In this document: one piece after another, positions 55,318-64,000 of the stretch | Layout of the letters: every line of letters starts with the position of its first letter | Position numbering within the stretch: position 1 is the first letter of the stretch | DNA from: Naegleria lovaniensis | Lineage: Eukaryota; Heterolobosea; Eutetramitea; Acrasida; Naegleriidae | Reading direction: 5' to 3' | Assembly (NCBI RefSeq): GCF_003324165.1 | Contig: NW_025407844.1 | Span: forward strand, 310,001 to 374,000 | DNA: 64,000 bases | Made by a program: the position numbers and the translations under genes | The notes under the pieces: generated by a model | What the model saw: only the letters and a program-made list of their open reading frames with translations | Databases searched by the model: none | Told to the model about the DNA's origin: nothing

Positions 55318-56436
55318 TTATGTCTTTTGCTTCTTGTGTGCTTCTCTTTCTTTCTCAGGCATCTTTCTCAAATGGTCAACGAGTAATGAGTAGTCAGAAA
55401 GACAATCACCAATAACTTTCATCATTTTCATAAGAACCTCCATGTTGTTGAACCTTTTGTAACTTTCTATGGTCACTTCGGCTGCTCCATTTCCAGAGCC
55501 TGTCAAAAGCTTGGTCATAATGACATTAGATCCATACATTTCGTTAAGTGCTTGAGTGTTTGTTACAGTAATCTTGCAATGTCTGGGAATGCGAGATCCT
55601 CCAGTTGTTGTCACTCTGTTGTACAGGTTATTGATTGCCATTTCAATTTGGCCAAACTGTCTTTTATCTCTGGTTGCCGTAGACGATTTGAGATCAAAGT
55701 GAGAGTCAAGCTTGTTTCTTTCATCAACTAACATTTCCAATTGTTTTCCAAGCTTTGAAATCATATGATTAAGTTTAACTTTCTTGTTTTTCATTGCTTC
55801 CTTTTCTTCCATTAATTTGTTTTTTTCTCTTGCAAGCTTTAACGAAAATTTAGATTTTTCATTGCTAAGTTCTTCATTCTTTTCTTTTAGTGTCATGTAA
55901 CGATCGATGACTTTCTCTACATCTTCAGGGTTAATATCCTCACCTCTAAATTGAACCACTTTTTGCAAGAATTGTTGGTATTTGATGTAATTTGTGTTGA
56001 GTTGATGTTCTTTTCGCTCTTTTTCTTTTTCTAGCTCTTTAATTTGATTTCTACATTCGAGTATTGTCTTTTCGCTCTTCAATCTTTCGCTTTGCTCCAT
56101 ATCTTTTTTTTGGTCAGCTCTCTTTTTCTTGATAATGTTATCTCCAATGAATTTATCAAGCTCTTTCACGTTTTCTGTGAGCTCCTGTTTTTTAGTGAGT
56201 AGATGTTTCTCCTTCTTCTTGATGAGATCCATTCTTGTTGAGTACTCATTTCTTTTTTGTTCAAGCAATCCTTGAACATCCATCATCTCCTTTCGTTTCT
56301 CCAATAGCTTTGTTGACGCTGAAAAGCTATTAATATTGTCTTCTTCTTTTCCCGAATCATCATCATCATCCATTTGATTTTTCTTTGAATCGGAAGCAGT
56401 CAGGGTCGACTCCGGAAAGGGTTCTTTTGCTGGCAT
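55318..56436 (-). CDS. CFAP73: CCDC42/CFAP73-family ciliary coiled-coil protein
   Basis: A 372-residue single exon, helical almost throughout. Residues about 42-165 match the DUF4200 coiled coil shared by CCDC42 and CFAP73: TKLLEKRKEMMDVQGLLEQ, STRMDLIKKKEKHLLTKK and KELDKFIGDNIIKKKRA. CFAP73 (MIA2 in Chlamydomonas) works with CFAP100 to link inner dynein arm I1 to the axoneme; CCDC42 acts in sperm tail formation. I cannot separate the two by eye, so the symbol is tentative. The N-terminus is acidic (MDDDDDSGKEED). With HYDIN it makes a second axonemal gene in this window. Confidence 0.78.
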   Translation of the reverse strand: MPAKEPFPESTLTASDSKKNQMDDDDDSGKEEDNINSFSASTKLLEKRKEMMDVQGLLEQKRNEYSTRMDLIKKKEKHLLTKKQELTENVKELDKFIGDNIIKKKRADQKKDMEQSERLKSEKTILECRNQIKELEKEKERKEHQLNTNYIKYQQFLQKVVQFRGEDINPEDVEKVIDRYMTLKEKNEELSNEKSKFSLKLAREKNKLMEEKEAMKNKKVKLNHMISKLGKQLEMLVDERNKLDSHFDLKSSTATRDKRQFGQIEMAINNLYNRVTTTGGSRIPRHCKITVTNTQALNEMYGSNVIMTKLLTGSGNGAAEVTIESYKRFNNMEVLMKMMKVIGDCLSDYSLLVDHLRKMPEKEREAHKKQKT

Positions 56437-56509
56437 TTTTATTGTTGATGTTGGCCGTAAATTTTGCCGCCATCTCTCTGAAGAGAGGAGTGCTGAAGGA
56501 GCAGTCTCT

Positions 56510-58161
56510 CTACTTGATCATAGGATTGGATGATGTCTCTTCTTGCGTGGTCATGTCTTGACTTTCGAGGTCTGACTCATCTTCAATGAGGACGGGTCGA
56601 GCCCAAAAGTTGATGATGCCTTGATTGCATATTGTTGCAATTCCTGTGGTGAATACTTTGACATCACGAATAGGATCATTATGTGCCTTGTGAATTGCTA
56701 TGGGTTCCAGTAGTGGAATGTCTAGCATTTCATTGGAAGTCTCTTCTTGATTCATCGAGGTGGTTGAGAAGGACATGGATTCCTGTCCTGGTGGCATGTT
56801 TTTGATGCCTGAGCTGCTAAATGGGTTGTTCGATTTGATGTCTATGGCATTGGAAATTTCTCGTTCTTCAGTAAAATAGGACTTATCCAAGTCCCAAAGC
56901 ATAAGTTTTGTGTCATCTCCAACAGAAATTAATCTGTACTTGGTGGCATCACATTGGTAAGGGTCAAAGATAACTTTCGATACAAAGCCTGTATGTCCCA
57001 CACCTTTTAGGACAATACTTTTTCTCTTAACGTCGAAAATATTAAGAGAATCGTCTTCGCCTCCTGTGACAAGCACTTTGCTATCTGGACTCCAGCAACA
57101 TGATGTAAAACCTCCAAAAGACATTGGACCTAATTGTTCAGATATAAAACTAGCATATTGTTTCATCGTTTTTAAGTCAATAATCTCACATCTTCCATTT
57201 GAGGTCACCGTTGCTAAATAGGAATTATTGGGTGATATTGAAACATCTGTTATTATGGATTGGCCCAATGTTATTTTTCGCAAAGGATTGCACTCTTCGA
57301 CTGGATTTGCTACACATTTGTACTTTTTATGTTTTGGAAGCGCTTCGTCAAAAGGTGGAGAATTAAAAGGTTCTTCAATCTTTAAATTTTTGTCATAAAA
57401 CATGATTGTACCATCTTTGTGAGCGACACAGAAAATGTTTGAATCAATCCATATCATTTTGGTAATTGAGGATGAGCTTATTTTTCTCTGTAATGGTTGT
57501 TGTGAAGATGCTTGATAGGTTATTATTCAAGAATTCAATGACTTACATCTTTGTTGAAATATAACTGCTGTTTTGTTTTGATATTGTACAGAACAATATC
57601 AGATGTGTTAAATCCTATCAATAATTCAATTACTGTGTTGTCACTGTCGGAAATTACTTCCTTTTTTTTGCTTGACAAATTCGAACTGCTCTTGATCAGG
57701 TTTGTTGGTGCTTCAAAGGAATGAAGCGCTGATGATGAAGTTAGACCACCTCTTGGGTTAAGAGTAATAAATGGTTTCTCTTCTTTTTGATACCTCAACG
57801 ATTGGTTCAAATACCAAGCATAAACCGTTTTGTCGCAACTACAAGTTACAAGTAGAGTTTTGTTAGAATGCAATTTTTGATCGTTACTTTGAGATGAGTT
57901 TGTTGATACAGTCATGGGATTAACAGGAGCAGTTCCAGATAATTTTAATTCTTTTCCGATCGGTATCGGAGGACGTTCTTCAATTTCCACAATTCCCAAG
58001 CACCATGATTGAAACAAAAATCGAGTACGTGAGCTGATTTCTCCACCTCTTCTTGAGTTAGATGATGTATGATTCGTGTTTGGATCTTCAACATGTTTGC
58101 TCAAGAAGAAATCAAGTTGATAAGCTCCTTCAAACGTTTTGAAGGCTTTTCGAAATTTCAT
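56510..58161 (-). CDS. WD40 protein of the WDR20/creC type
   Basis: Exons 58161-57547 and 57487-56510 flank a 59-nt intron (GTAAGT...TACAG, phase 0) and give 530 residues. The junction yields RKISSSSITKMIWIDSNIF, then FCVAHKDGTIMFYDK, ISPNNSYLATVTSNGRCEIID, TSCCWSPDSKVLVTGGEDDS, LKGVGHTGFVSKVIFDPY and LISVGDDTKLMLWDLD. The TGGEDD and SVGDDTxLxLWDL signatures fit WDR20 and fungal creC, which bind and activate USP12/46-type deubiquitinases. The partner enzyme is not in this window. The start follows A6 and is head to head with PCIF1 across 151 bp. Confidence 0.8.
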
Positions 58162-58312
58162 TTTTTTGTTTTTTCTTTTTCAATTCAATTTATGCAGCTT
58201 GTTGTACACTTGACGACGGGATTGAGTTTCATTGGGAGACCTAGCATTTAACACACAAAGCTCCTTTTGAACTCGAAGGCTTGATGATCATCAAAAAGAG
58301 CTTTTTAAAAAA

Positions 58313-60587
58313 ATGAGCAATAACAATTCTTCACAACCATCACGACATCGGAATACAGACAGGTCAAATTATTATCAGCAGCGAAATGAAAAAGATTATG
58401 GTCGCTCGACTGATCATCGATATCATCACGAAACTAACGAACAAAGAGAAAATAATTCAAAAAGATATTATGACAATCGTGCTCAAAACGATCGTTCGTA
58501 TAGAGGAGGAGGGTATAAAGATTCAGCCACAAATGATCGTACCAAAAAGAATAGATATAACTTTCAACAACAACAAGTAGAAACCAATTTTTATTTTGCA
58601 AAAGATAAAGACTTGACGGTATTAGGAAAGAATGATTTTTATGATATTCCTATCATTCCAACAAGAGACGCTTTTAAAGAAAATTTCAACAATGAAATCT
58701 CATTATTAGAGTATATTTCCAATTATCACATGTACAATATTTATTCTGACGTTGTTTGTGAGCAGGTTGAGCATGATCATTCGAGAGAATATTTCTTCAA
58801 ATTCCTTTCTATTATTCCAAGGTTAGAAATGGAGTTTGAAAGAGCAGAAATACTTGTAGAACTTAGGCAATATTATAAGGATTTGTTAAAAGAATTGCTT
58901 GATGTTGACTTGGTGCCGAAACAATCATTCAATAGATGGATGTTCGAGAGAAAAGTGTTGGAAAATATCCATTTGAAACAAAAATTAGAAAATATTGGAT
59001 ATATTGACCCAATATTACCGTCACTACTCACCAATATTACGGATAAATCCTTAGAAAACGACAGTGATTATTTTATTGATCCAAAGAGCGTATCTCTAAG
59101 ACGAGAGATTCTTGATGACATTCCTGTGAAAGTGAACATGTTTCCGAAAAATGCAAACGACGCAAAAGACAGTATAACAACATATATAGACGCATGTAAA
59201 ACCTTGTGCAAGAAAGATCATATTGGAAAATCTTTTACAGATATTGAAAAAGAAAAGATTTTTACATCTTGCGACAATTATTCACAATGGTTAGACAACG
59301 AATTCAAATCTAATAAGAGAGAAAAGGATAAAGAGGACAATATCATGAACAAGTTGAGAGAGATGAAAGAAGATGTTGGAAAGCTACTTCAAGAAAAGGT
59401 CTCTAGTGAGGTTGACAAACTATGTTCATTGTTGTCGATCAAGAGCAATTATCTACTCAACACACGGTTTAAAAGTTTGCTAACTACACATATAATCAAC
59501 GACTTTTCTACAATTTTAGAACCAAAGGAATGTACATCTCTTCATGAATGCTTAAAAGTATACTTTTCACAAGACAAGATTAACACATTTACAAAAGTAA
59601 TAGAAAAGTCAACAACCAATAATCAAGTGATTTTAAACATAGACAAGAAGAACAGCTTCAAGACCGAATCCATTCAAAGCATCGACCTACAATGCCAACT
59701 CAATCTATCTCACTATGAAAAATTGAAAAAACATTTCACACACCGCCTTAACTTGATTTCACAAACAAACATTGAAAAAAGAAAATCATTAGAGACGATA
59801 TTTTTTACCTCAAGTTCCAAGTCCACATGCTTATTTGATTTGTTCGTTTATTGCCTTCTTCTTCGATATGCTGCCATGTTTGGAATGGGTACCAAGAAGT
59901 TTGAAGGATCAGGACTACACGCTGCTTGTCCTATTCAAGTATTTGAGACACTGCATGGAGATGTGAAGGTAAATTCTGAAAACTTTGCATCACCTTTGAA
60001 TTGTTATTTCCCTGATTTTTGTTCTGCATGTGGTGATATTGATTATTGGTTTGGATCATTGGGAAGCTTTTTTGAATTTTTCCCAACCACAGGAAGGTAT
60101 GTGTAAGATTTGTGTGTTTTATGTAATTGAATTGAAATATTGATGATGATATAATATCAATGATGATATCAATGATTACAATATTTCTAGCTTTGAAGCA
60201 AACCCTCCTTTCAGTGAAGAGTTAATGAAGGTCATGGTCTCTCATATGGAAACACTTTTAGATCATTCCAACACTGCTCTGTCGAAGGATACAAGCAAGA
60301 AACGACCTCTCTCTTTCTTTATTGTAGTTCCTAATTGGATGGATGCACCAAGTTTACAAGATTTAATGTCTTCACGACATTTGACTCATGAACTTGTGCT
60401 TGGAGCATCTGAACACTCTTACATTAGTGGAAATCAACATAATGATCCTTCCATGTACAGACGTTCCTATGCAGCTGTTCATGAAACTCATGTCTTTGTG
60501 TTACAAAATAGTCAAGCATCTATTGAAATGCCAATCACAGATCCATTTATTGAGCGATTCAAAAAAGCATTTGCTGTCAAGAAATAA
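58313..60587 (+). CDS. PCIF1: PCIF1/CAPAM-like cap-specific adenosine N6-methyltransferase
   Basis: In vertebrates PCIF1 makes m6Am at the first transcribed nucleotide beside the cap. Exons 58313-60096 and 60191-60587 (intron 94 nt, GTATGT...TCTAG) give 726 residues. The N-terminal ~95 residues are Arg/Asn/Gln/Tyr-rich (NYYQQRNEKDYGRSTDHR). A helical domain follows, then the Rossmann methyltransferase core. Core signatures: CLFDLFVYCLLLRYAAMFG, GLHAACPIQVFETLHGD, NCYFPDFCSACGDIDYWFG, and the catalytic NPPF at about 599-602, rebuilt by the splice (SFEANPPFSEELM). It ends with FIVVPNWMDAP, ELVLGASEHSYISGNQH and AAVHETHVFVLQN. No WW domain for binding the polymerase II CTD is visible. Confidence 0.92.
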
Positions 60588-60728
60588 ATGTAGAGACATT
60601 TAAAGTTTTGCAGAACATTTGTAGCAATAGGTTTTCACAAAAGTTAATGATGAGAACAAATCAGCCTAGAGAGAGTAGAATCATCATCATTGCTCATCTT
60701 AACAACAATTTGCATACCCAAAAGCAAA

Positions 60729-63034
60729 TCAAATAACAGATTGCACTTTCTGAACTTGATAAAAGTGTTTCCACTTTGCAAATACACTTGTTTTCTCTAA
60801 TCTACGAAATGTATCTTTTAAATTAGCCATCACTTCAATATACAATGGTTCAATGACAGAGATGTGAATAGTGGTCAAAGTGGAGGCTTCATGATCTTTG
60901 ATGGCTTTACCAAAATCAGCTCTCACACTCGAAGGAATATTGACTTCATACAGCGAGTACATGTTCAAAAATGTTTTGGAAATGTAGTGCATATCGTTCA
61001 GTGTTAAACTTTGTTGATCTTTCAGCTTTTTTAAAGTTTCAAACAATAGGATATTCTCGGTTGAGCTTTCTCCAGAACAATATTCTTTAAATAATTTGTA
61101 AAATGATTCATTATTACTTTCCATCAGGTGATGAAAATCAAACTGATCATGCTCTGATTGTGCTTGTTTTTCTAAAGAACTAGCTCTAAATAATAAATGT
61201 TGAACTAGAATCACAATGATATTAGCTCCTCCACAAACCAAATATCCACACAATCCACAAATGAATCGAAAGATTGGAACCAAATTATTGGAACTTGTTC
61301 CCACCGAAAGAAGAACAGCAACCATAAAGATCACAATAATATTTAGAGAAATTAAATCGACCCGCACGAAAAAGGGATCCTCAAAGAACAAGAATCTTCT
61401 TAAACCTTTCAAACACCACTTGATTGAGTGCTGTAAAAAGAAAATCACTTACCCTTTTCCTTAATACTTTTTCGATGTTTGACAATATCAAACGCAACCA
61501 CAAGACTTCCTAAAATACTTGGAATCAAAGCCATTCCCAACACCATTAAATTAAAATTGAGATTAATGGTAGTCGAGTTAAATGTTCGAACCAATACTAT
61601 ATGAGGTATAGTTAAAATGGCAGCCAGAATCAATGGAACAAAAATTGTAATAATAATTCCAACGGGTAGAGTCGATAATACTTTGTGAATTTTAACACAA
61701 TCTGTCTTGTCAATAATCCAATAAATATTTCTCAAATAATAAAATCGTAACATGGTACAAATATATACCAAAGACAGAGTGAATATACAATAACTGAATA
61801 CTAAACCAGCACCAGTAGAACAATGATTGGCCAATGCAGGAGAGTTCACTGCAAATCCAACCATTATTAAGAATGGTCCCAAGTATGCGTTTCCAAATTT
61901 TCTCTTAATCGATGGATGAAGAAAGGCTTTGGATGAAAAGAGAATCAAATAAAAAAATATTCCAACAGAAGCCACACTGATATCTAAATAATCTTGTTGG
62001 GCCCATCGCTCTGCAACACATCCAGAGGTTGAACAATAGAAACATGATGAAGGCCATAAATTGTTCCGTACTTGTTGTTTGGTCCAAGTTGTTGTTGTTG
62101 TAGTTATTTCCATACTTATAGTCGTAAAAGCCTTATTGATGATTTCAAACGTATAATTCAATGTTGTTGAAATGTTCATGAAAAGTGTAAGAGCGTGTAA
62201 ATCTTGCTCTGTAAAATTTGCAATACCATGAAGCCTCTCAAATACCCGAGCATCATGAATGACTGAATCCAAACAGGTGAGATTTGTTAGGGTTGAGTTT
62301 TGTTTCAAAACGGTCATCATGGACGTTGTCATGAAATGGTTCGTACTGATATCCTCCAACTCTATAAGGCTACCATTATAAATCCACACCATACTAGGAA
62401 ATAATGGAATGTGCTGAAAATCATTGGGATTCAAGAGGCCGGATTGAAAAGGCTTTCGACGTCCAAAATGTGAGCTTGCAAACCTTAATCGTTTGGCAAA
62501 CACATCGGGCGTATCAATGAGAATATCAAAATGTTCAAAAACAGATCCATAGAGGCAATCGGTGGAGGCTCCTAGAGATACTTGTGAATAGGTCCACAAT
62601 CCAGTAGTGAGCGACTCCTCTGAAATGTTATTCGTTGTTGTTGAGCTATTGAAAGAGAGACTTAAAAACGATCTAGGAATGACTCGAGTCATAATGTGAC
62701 GTTGTGCATCTGGTTGAAAGGTATACGAAAAGAATCTCAATGGTCGTTTCGAGGATAATGACTCATACACCTCGGAAAGAGAGGAATACTTTAAATCATT
62801 CCATAGAAATAATGACACATAATTGGCTGCTCCTAATATGACGGAGGTGGTTGTTGTCGTTGAAAGAATGCTCGTTTTGAGAGTCTTAATATCCGAGTAT
62901 TGAAACCTCAGTGATGTCGGCGATGATGATGATGATGGAGATAAAGAGTGTAAATCACGGCAATGAACAACAGTAATCATGAAATGCATGATTGTTGTGA
63001 CAATGATTGTTACGGTTCTGATGCTTGGATGCAT
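60729..63034 (-). CDS. Seven-transmembrane receptor fused to an RGS domain
   Basis: Exons 63034-61453 and 61405-60729 across a 47-nt intron (GTAAGT...GAAAG, phase 1) join to 752 residues. A signal peptide (IVTTIMHFMITVVHC) leads a ~330-residue extracellular region with several N-x-S/T sites. Five membrane segments lie in exon 1 (ISVASVGIFFYLILFS, PFLIMVGFAVNSP, YCIFTLSLVYICTM, IIITIFVPLILAAILTI, MVLGMALIPSILGSLVV) and two in exon 2 (IIVIFMVAVLLSVG, ICGLCGYLVCGGANIIVI). The cytosolic tail from about 614 is an RGS domain (FDFHHLMESNNESFYKLF, ENILLFETLKKLK). Such GPCR-RGS proteins would both sense a ligand and speed G-alpha GTP hydrolysis. Ligand unknown. The intron choice is set by reading phase. 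Confidence 0.85.
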
Positions 63035-63701
63035 TTGTTCTGAATTGTGTTATACCAATAGAATGGTTGTCGTTTTTTTACAGGTTGGCAGCATTTAGCA
63101 AGAGATTGAATTATTGTCAACGAGCATCAAACACTTGCTAGAAATGGCATCACTCTCCCCCAACACATAGTTCTCAAACTCGAAAGATCTCAAATGATAT
63201 TTTACTGGTTGAGAGTCTTATTTTGAATGTTGTAAACTCTAATGAAACCACACAAAAGCTATCAAAAGCAAACTTCCGAATAAAACTTTTTTCATCATCT
63301 ACTCTCGATATTAAACATCTCACCATAAAAGTTCTAGACTCATTCCAGATGATTTGCCAAATAAAACCATGCAGTATTTTTCTTTTTGTGATTTTGAGAG
63401 AACAACACGAAAGCAACAACAACACGTGGAAAAGAACAGCAAAGACCTGTTGTGTCACTTGTCTTTTAGCTTGACCCGATCAATAAAACTCAAGTCAAAA
63501 AAACAACATCAAAAACATCGCATTTCTGCCAGAAGTATCAACGTTGATCAGTGATACTCACTGAATTCAGGGCAAACAACCATCTTCAAGTATCTTTGAG
63601 TGTATTACATTTTGCATCAGTGCACACAGAGTGAATCACTGAGACTCCAACCCTGAAAAGCAACTCTCTCGATCCCTGCCTGCTGGCATTCCTTCTTATC
63701 A
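63035..63701. other. Intergenic region, no gene seen
   Basis: 667 bp between divergent genes. Overlapping frames of 60-94 codons occur on both strands with no recognisable content. I see no RNA gene. Confidence 0.5.
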
Positions 63702-64000
63702 ATGAGCAGCAGTACTTCATCGGAGGTGTCTTCCAAGAAGAGCCCTTCAACAACCTCTGCTCCAACTCTACATACGACTTCCACTGACATCAATCATCAT
63801 TATTCTTCATCATCATCACCACCAACCAATCATAAACAACATTATAATCTAAATACAAACGACATGGTGCTGACTACAACAACAAGTCCCGATGACTCTC
63901 TCGTGATGGTTTCAACTCCCAAAGACGTTTCAACAACATTGAACCATGAAGAGGATGGATCCTTACATATTCCGACTCTCAAGATCAAAGAAAATGAAAA
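63702..64000 (+). CDS. N-terminus of an unidentified Ser/Thr-rich protein, partial
   Basis: An ATG at 63702 opens a frame that runs 99 codons to the window edge without a stop. The visible part is Ser/Thr/Pro/His/Asn-rich and disordered (MSSSTSSEVSSKKSPSTTS, SSSSSPPTNHKQHYNLN) and ends more ordered (GSLHIPTLKIKENE). No domain is reached, so the family cannot be named. The start context (ATCAATGAG) is not A-rich, so translation could begin elsewhere. Confidence 0.6.
   Translation, partial: MSSSTSSEVSSKKSPSTTSAPTLHTTSTDINHHYSSSSSPPTNHKQHYNLNTNDMVLTTTTSPDDSLVMVSTPKDVSTTLNHEEDGSLHIPTLKIKENE

Noticed and set aside
61431-61452. A 22-nt GTAAGT...ACAG intron in the receptor gene
   Set aside because: Using it shifts the frame and reaches a stop within about 16 codons; the 47-nt alternative keeps the RGS frame.
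1-64000. Transposons, virus-like elements, CRISPR arrays or long repeats
   Set aside because: No reverse transcriptase, integrase, transposase or capsid-like frame, no long terminal or direct repeats, and no spaced repeat array were seen.

Overview
The window looks like nuclear DNA of an amoeboflagellate of the genus Naegleria (Heterolobosea); the species cannot be settled from the sequence alone. The reasons are AT-rich, gene-dense DNA with small GT-AG introns, standard stop codons, a run of A directly before many start codons, Ser/Asn/Gln-rich protein tails, and a mixed gene set. That set has ciliary genes (HYDIN, a CCDC42/CFAP73 protein, a Dpy-30 protein), amoeboid trafficking genes (clathrin heavy chain, IST1) and a seven-helix receptor joined to an RGS domain. 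The genus is inferred; 'eukaryotic protist' is certain. I see no transposon, virus-like element or CRISPR array.

Layout. 0-5.8 kb: a partial mitochondrial membrane protein, tRNA-Ser(GCU), AMP deaminase, a three-exon Dpy-30 mini-gene and a small heat-shock protein with a signal peptide. 5.8-14 kb: a gene-free GC-richer block, an unknown protein, RMI1, WDR4/TRM82 and two tail-to-tail F-box/LRR genes. 14-26 kb: MCM3, an unknown Q/S-rich protein, ribosomal protein eL13, aspartate aminotransferase, a twin-CX9C protein nearly fused to prefoldin subunit 2, an ER DNAJC3-type co-chaperone, a secreted unknown and an SDR reductase. 26-34.6 kb: a UAP56/SUB2 helicase, a Sey1/RHD3 GTPase, a ubiquitin-like protein, IST1, a mitochondrial unknown and a PAP2 phosphatase whose frame holds a stop. 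34.6-48 kb: HYDIN, 4,390 residues with one 12.7-kb exon. 48-64 kb: a free-standing MLLE (PABC) domain protein, an F-box protein, clathrin heavy chain, a CFAP73-like coiled coil, a WDR20/creC protein, PCIF1 (cap m6Am methyltransferase), the GPCR-RGS protein and the 5' end of one more gene.

The genes do not form an operon-like unit. Loose themes are cilium structure (HYDIN, CFAP73-like, Dpy-30-like), endoplasmic reticulum upkeep (Hsp20, DNAJC3, Sey1), membrane traffic (clathrin, IST1), mRNA handling (UAP56, PCIF1, MLLE protein) and genome maintenance (MCM3, RMI1). Exon joins were worked out by eye from splice sites, reading phase and family alignment; all joined lengths are multiples of three. 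The most unusual points are the same-frame prefoldin/CX9C pair split by one stop, the stand-alone MLLE protein, a PCIF1 without a WW domain, a tail-anchored AMP deaminase, and a ubiquitin-like protein with a Gly-Gly followed by a short tail.
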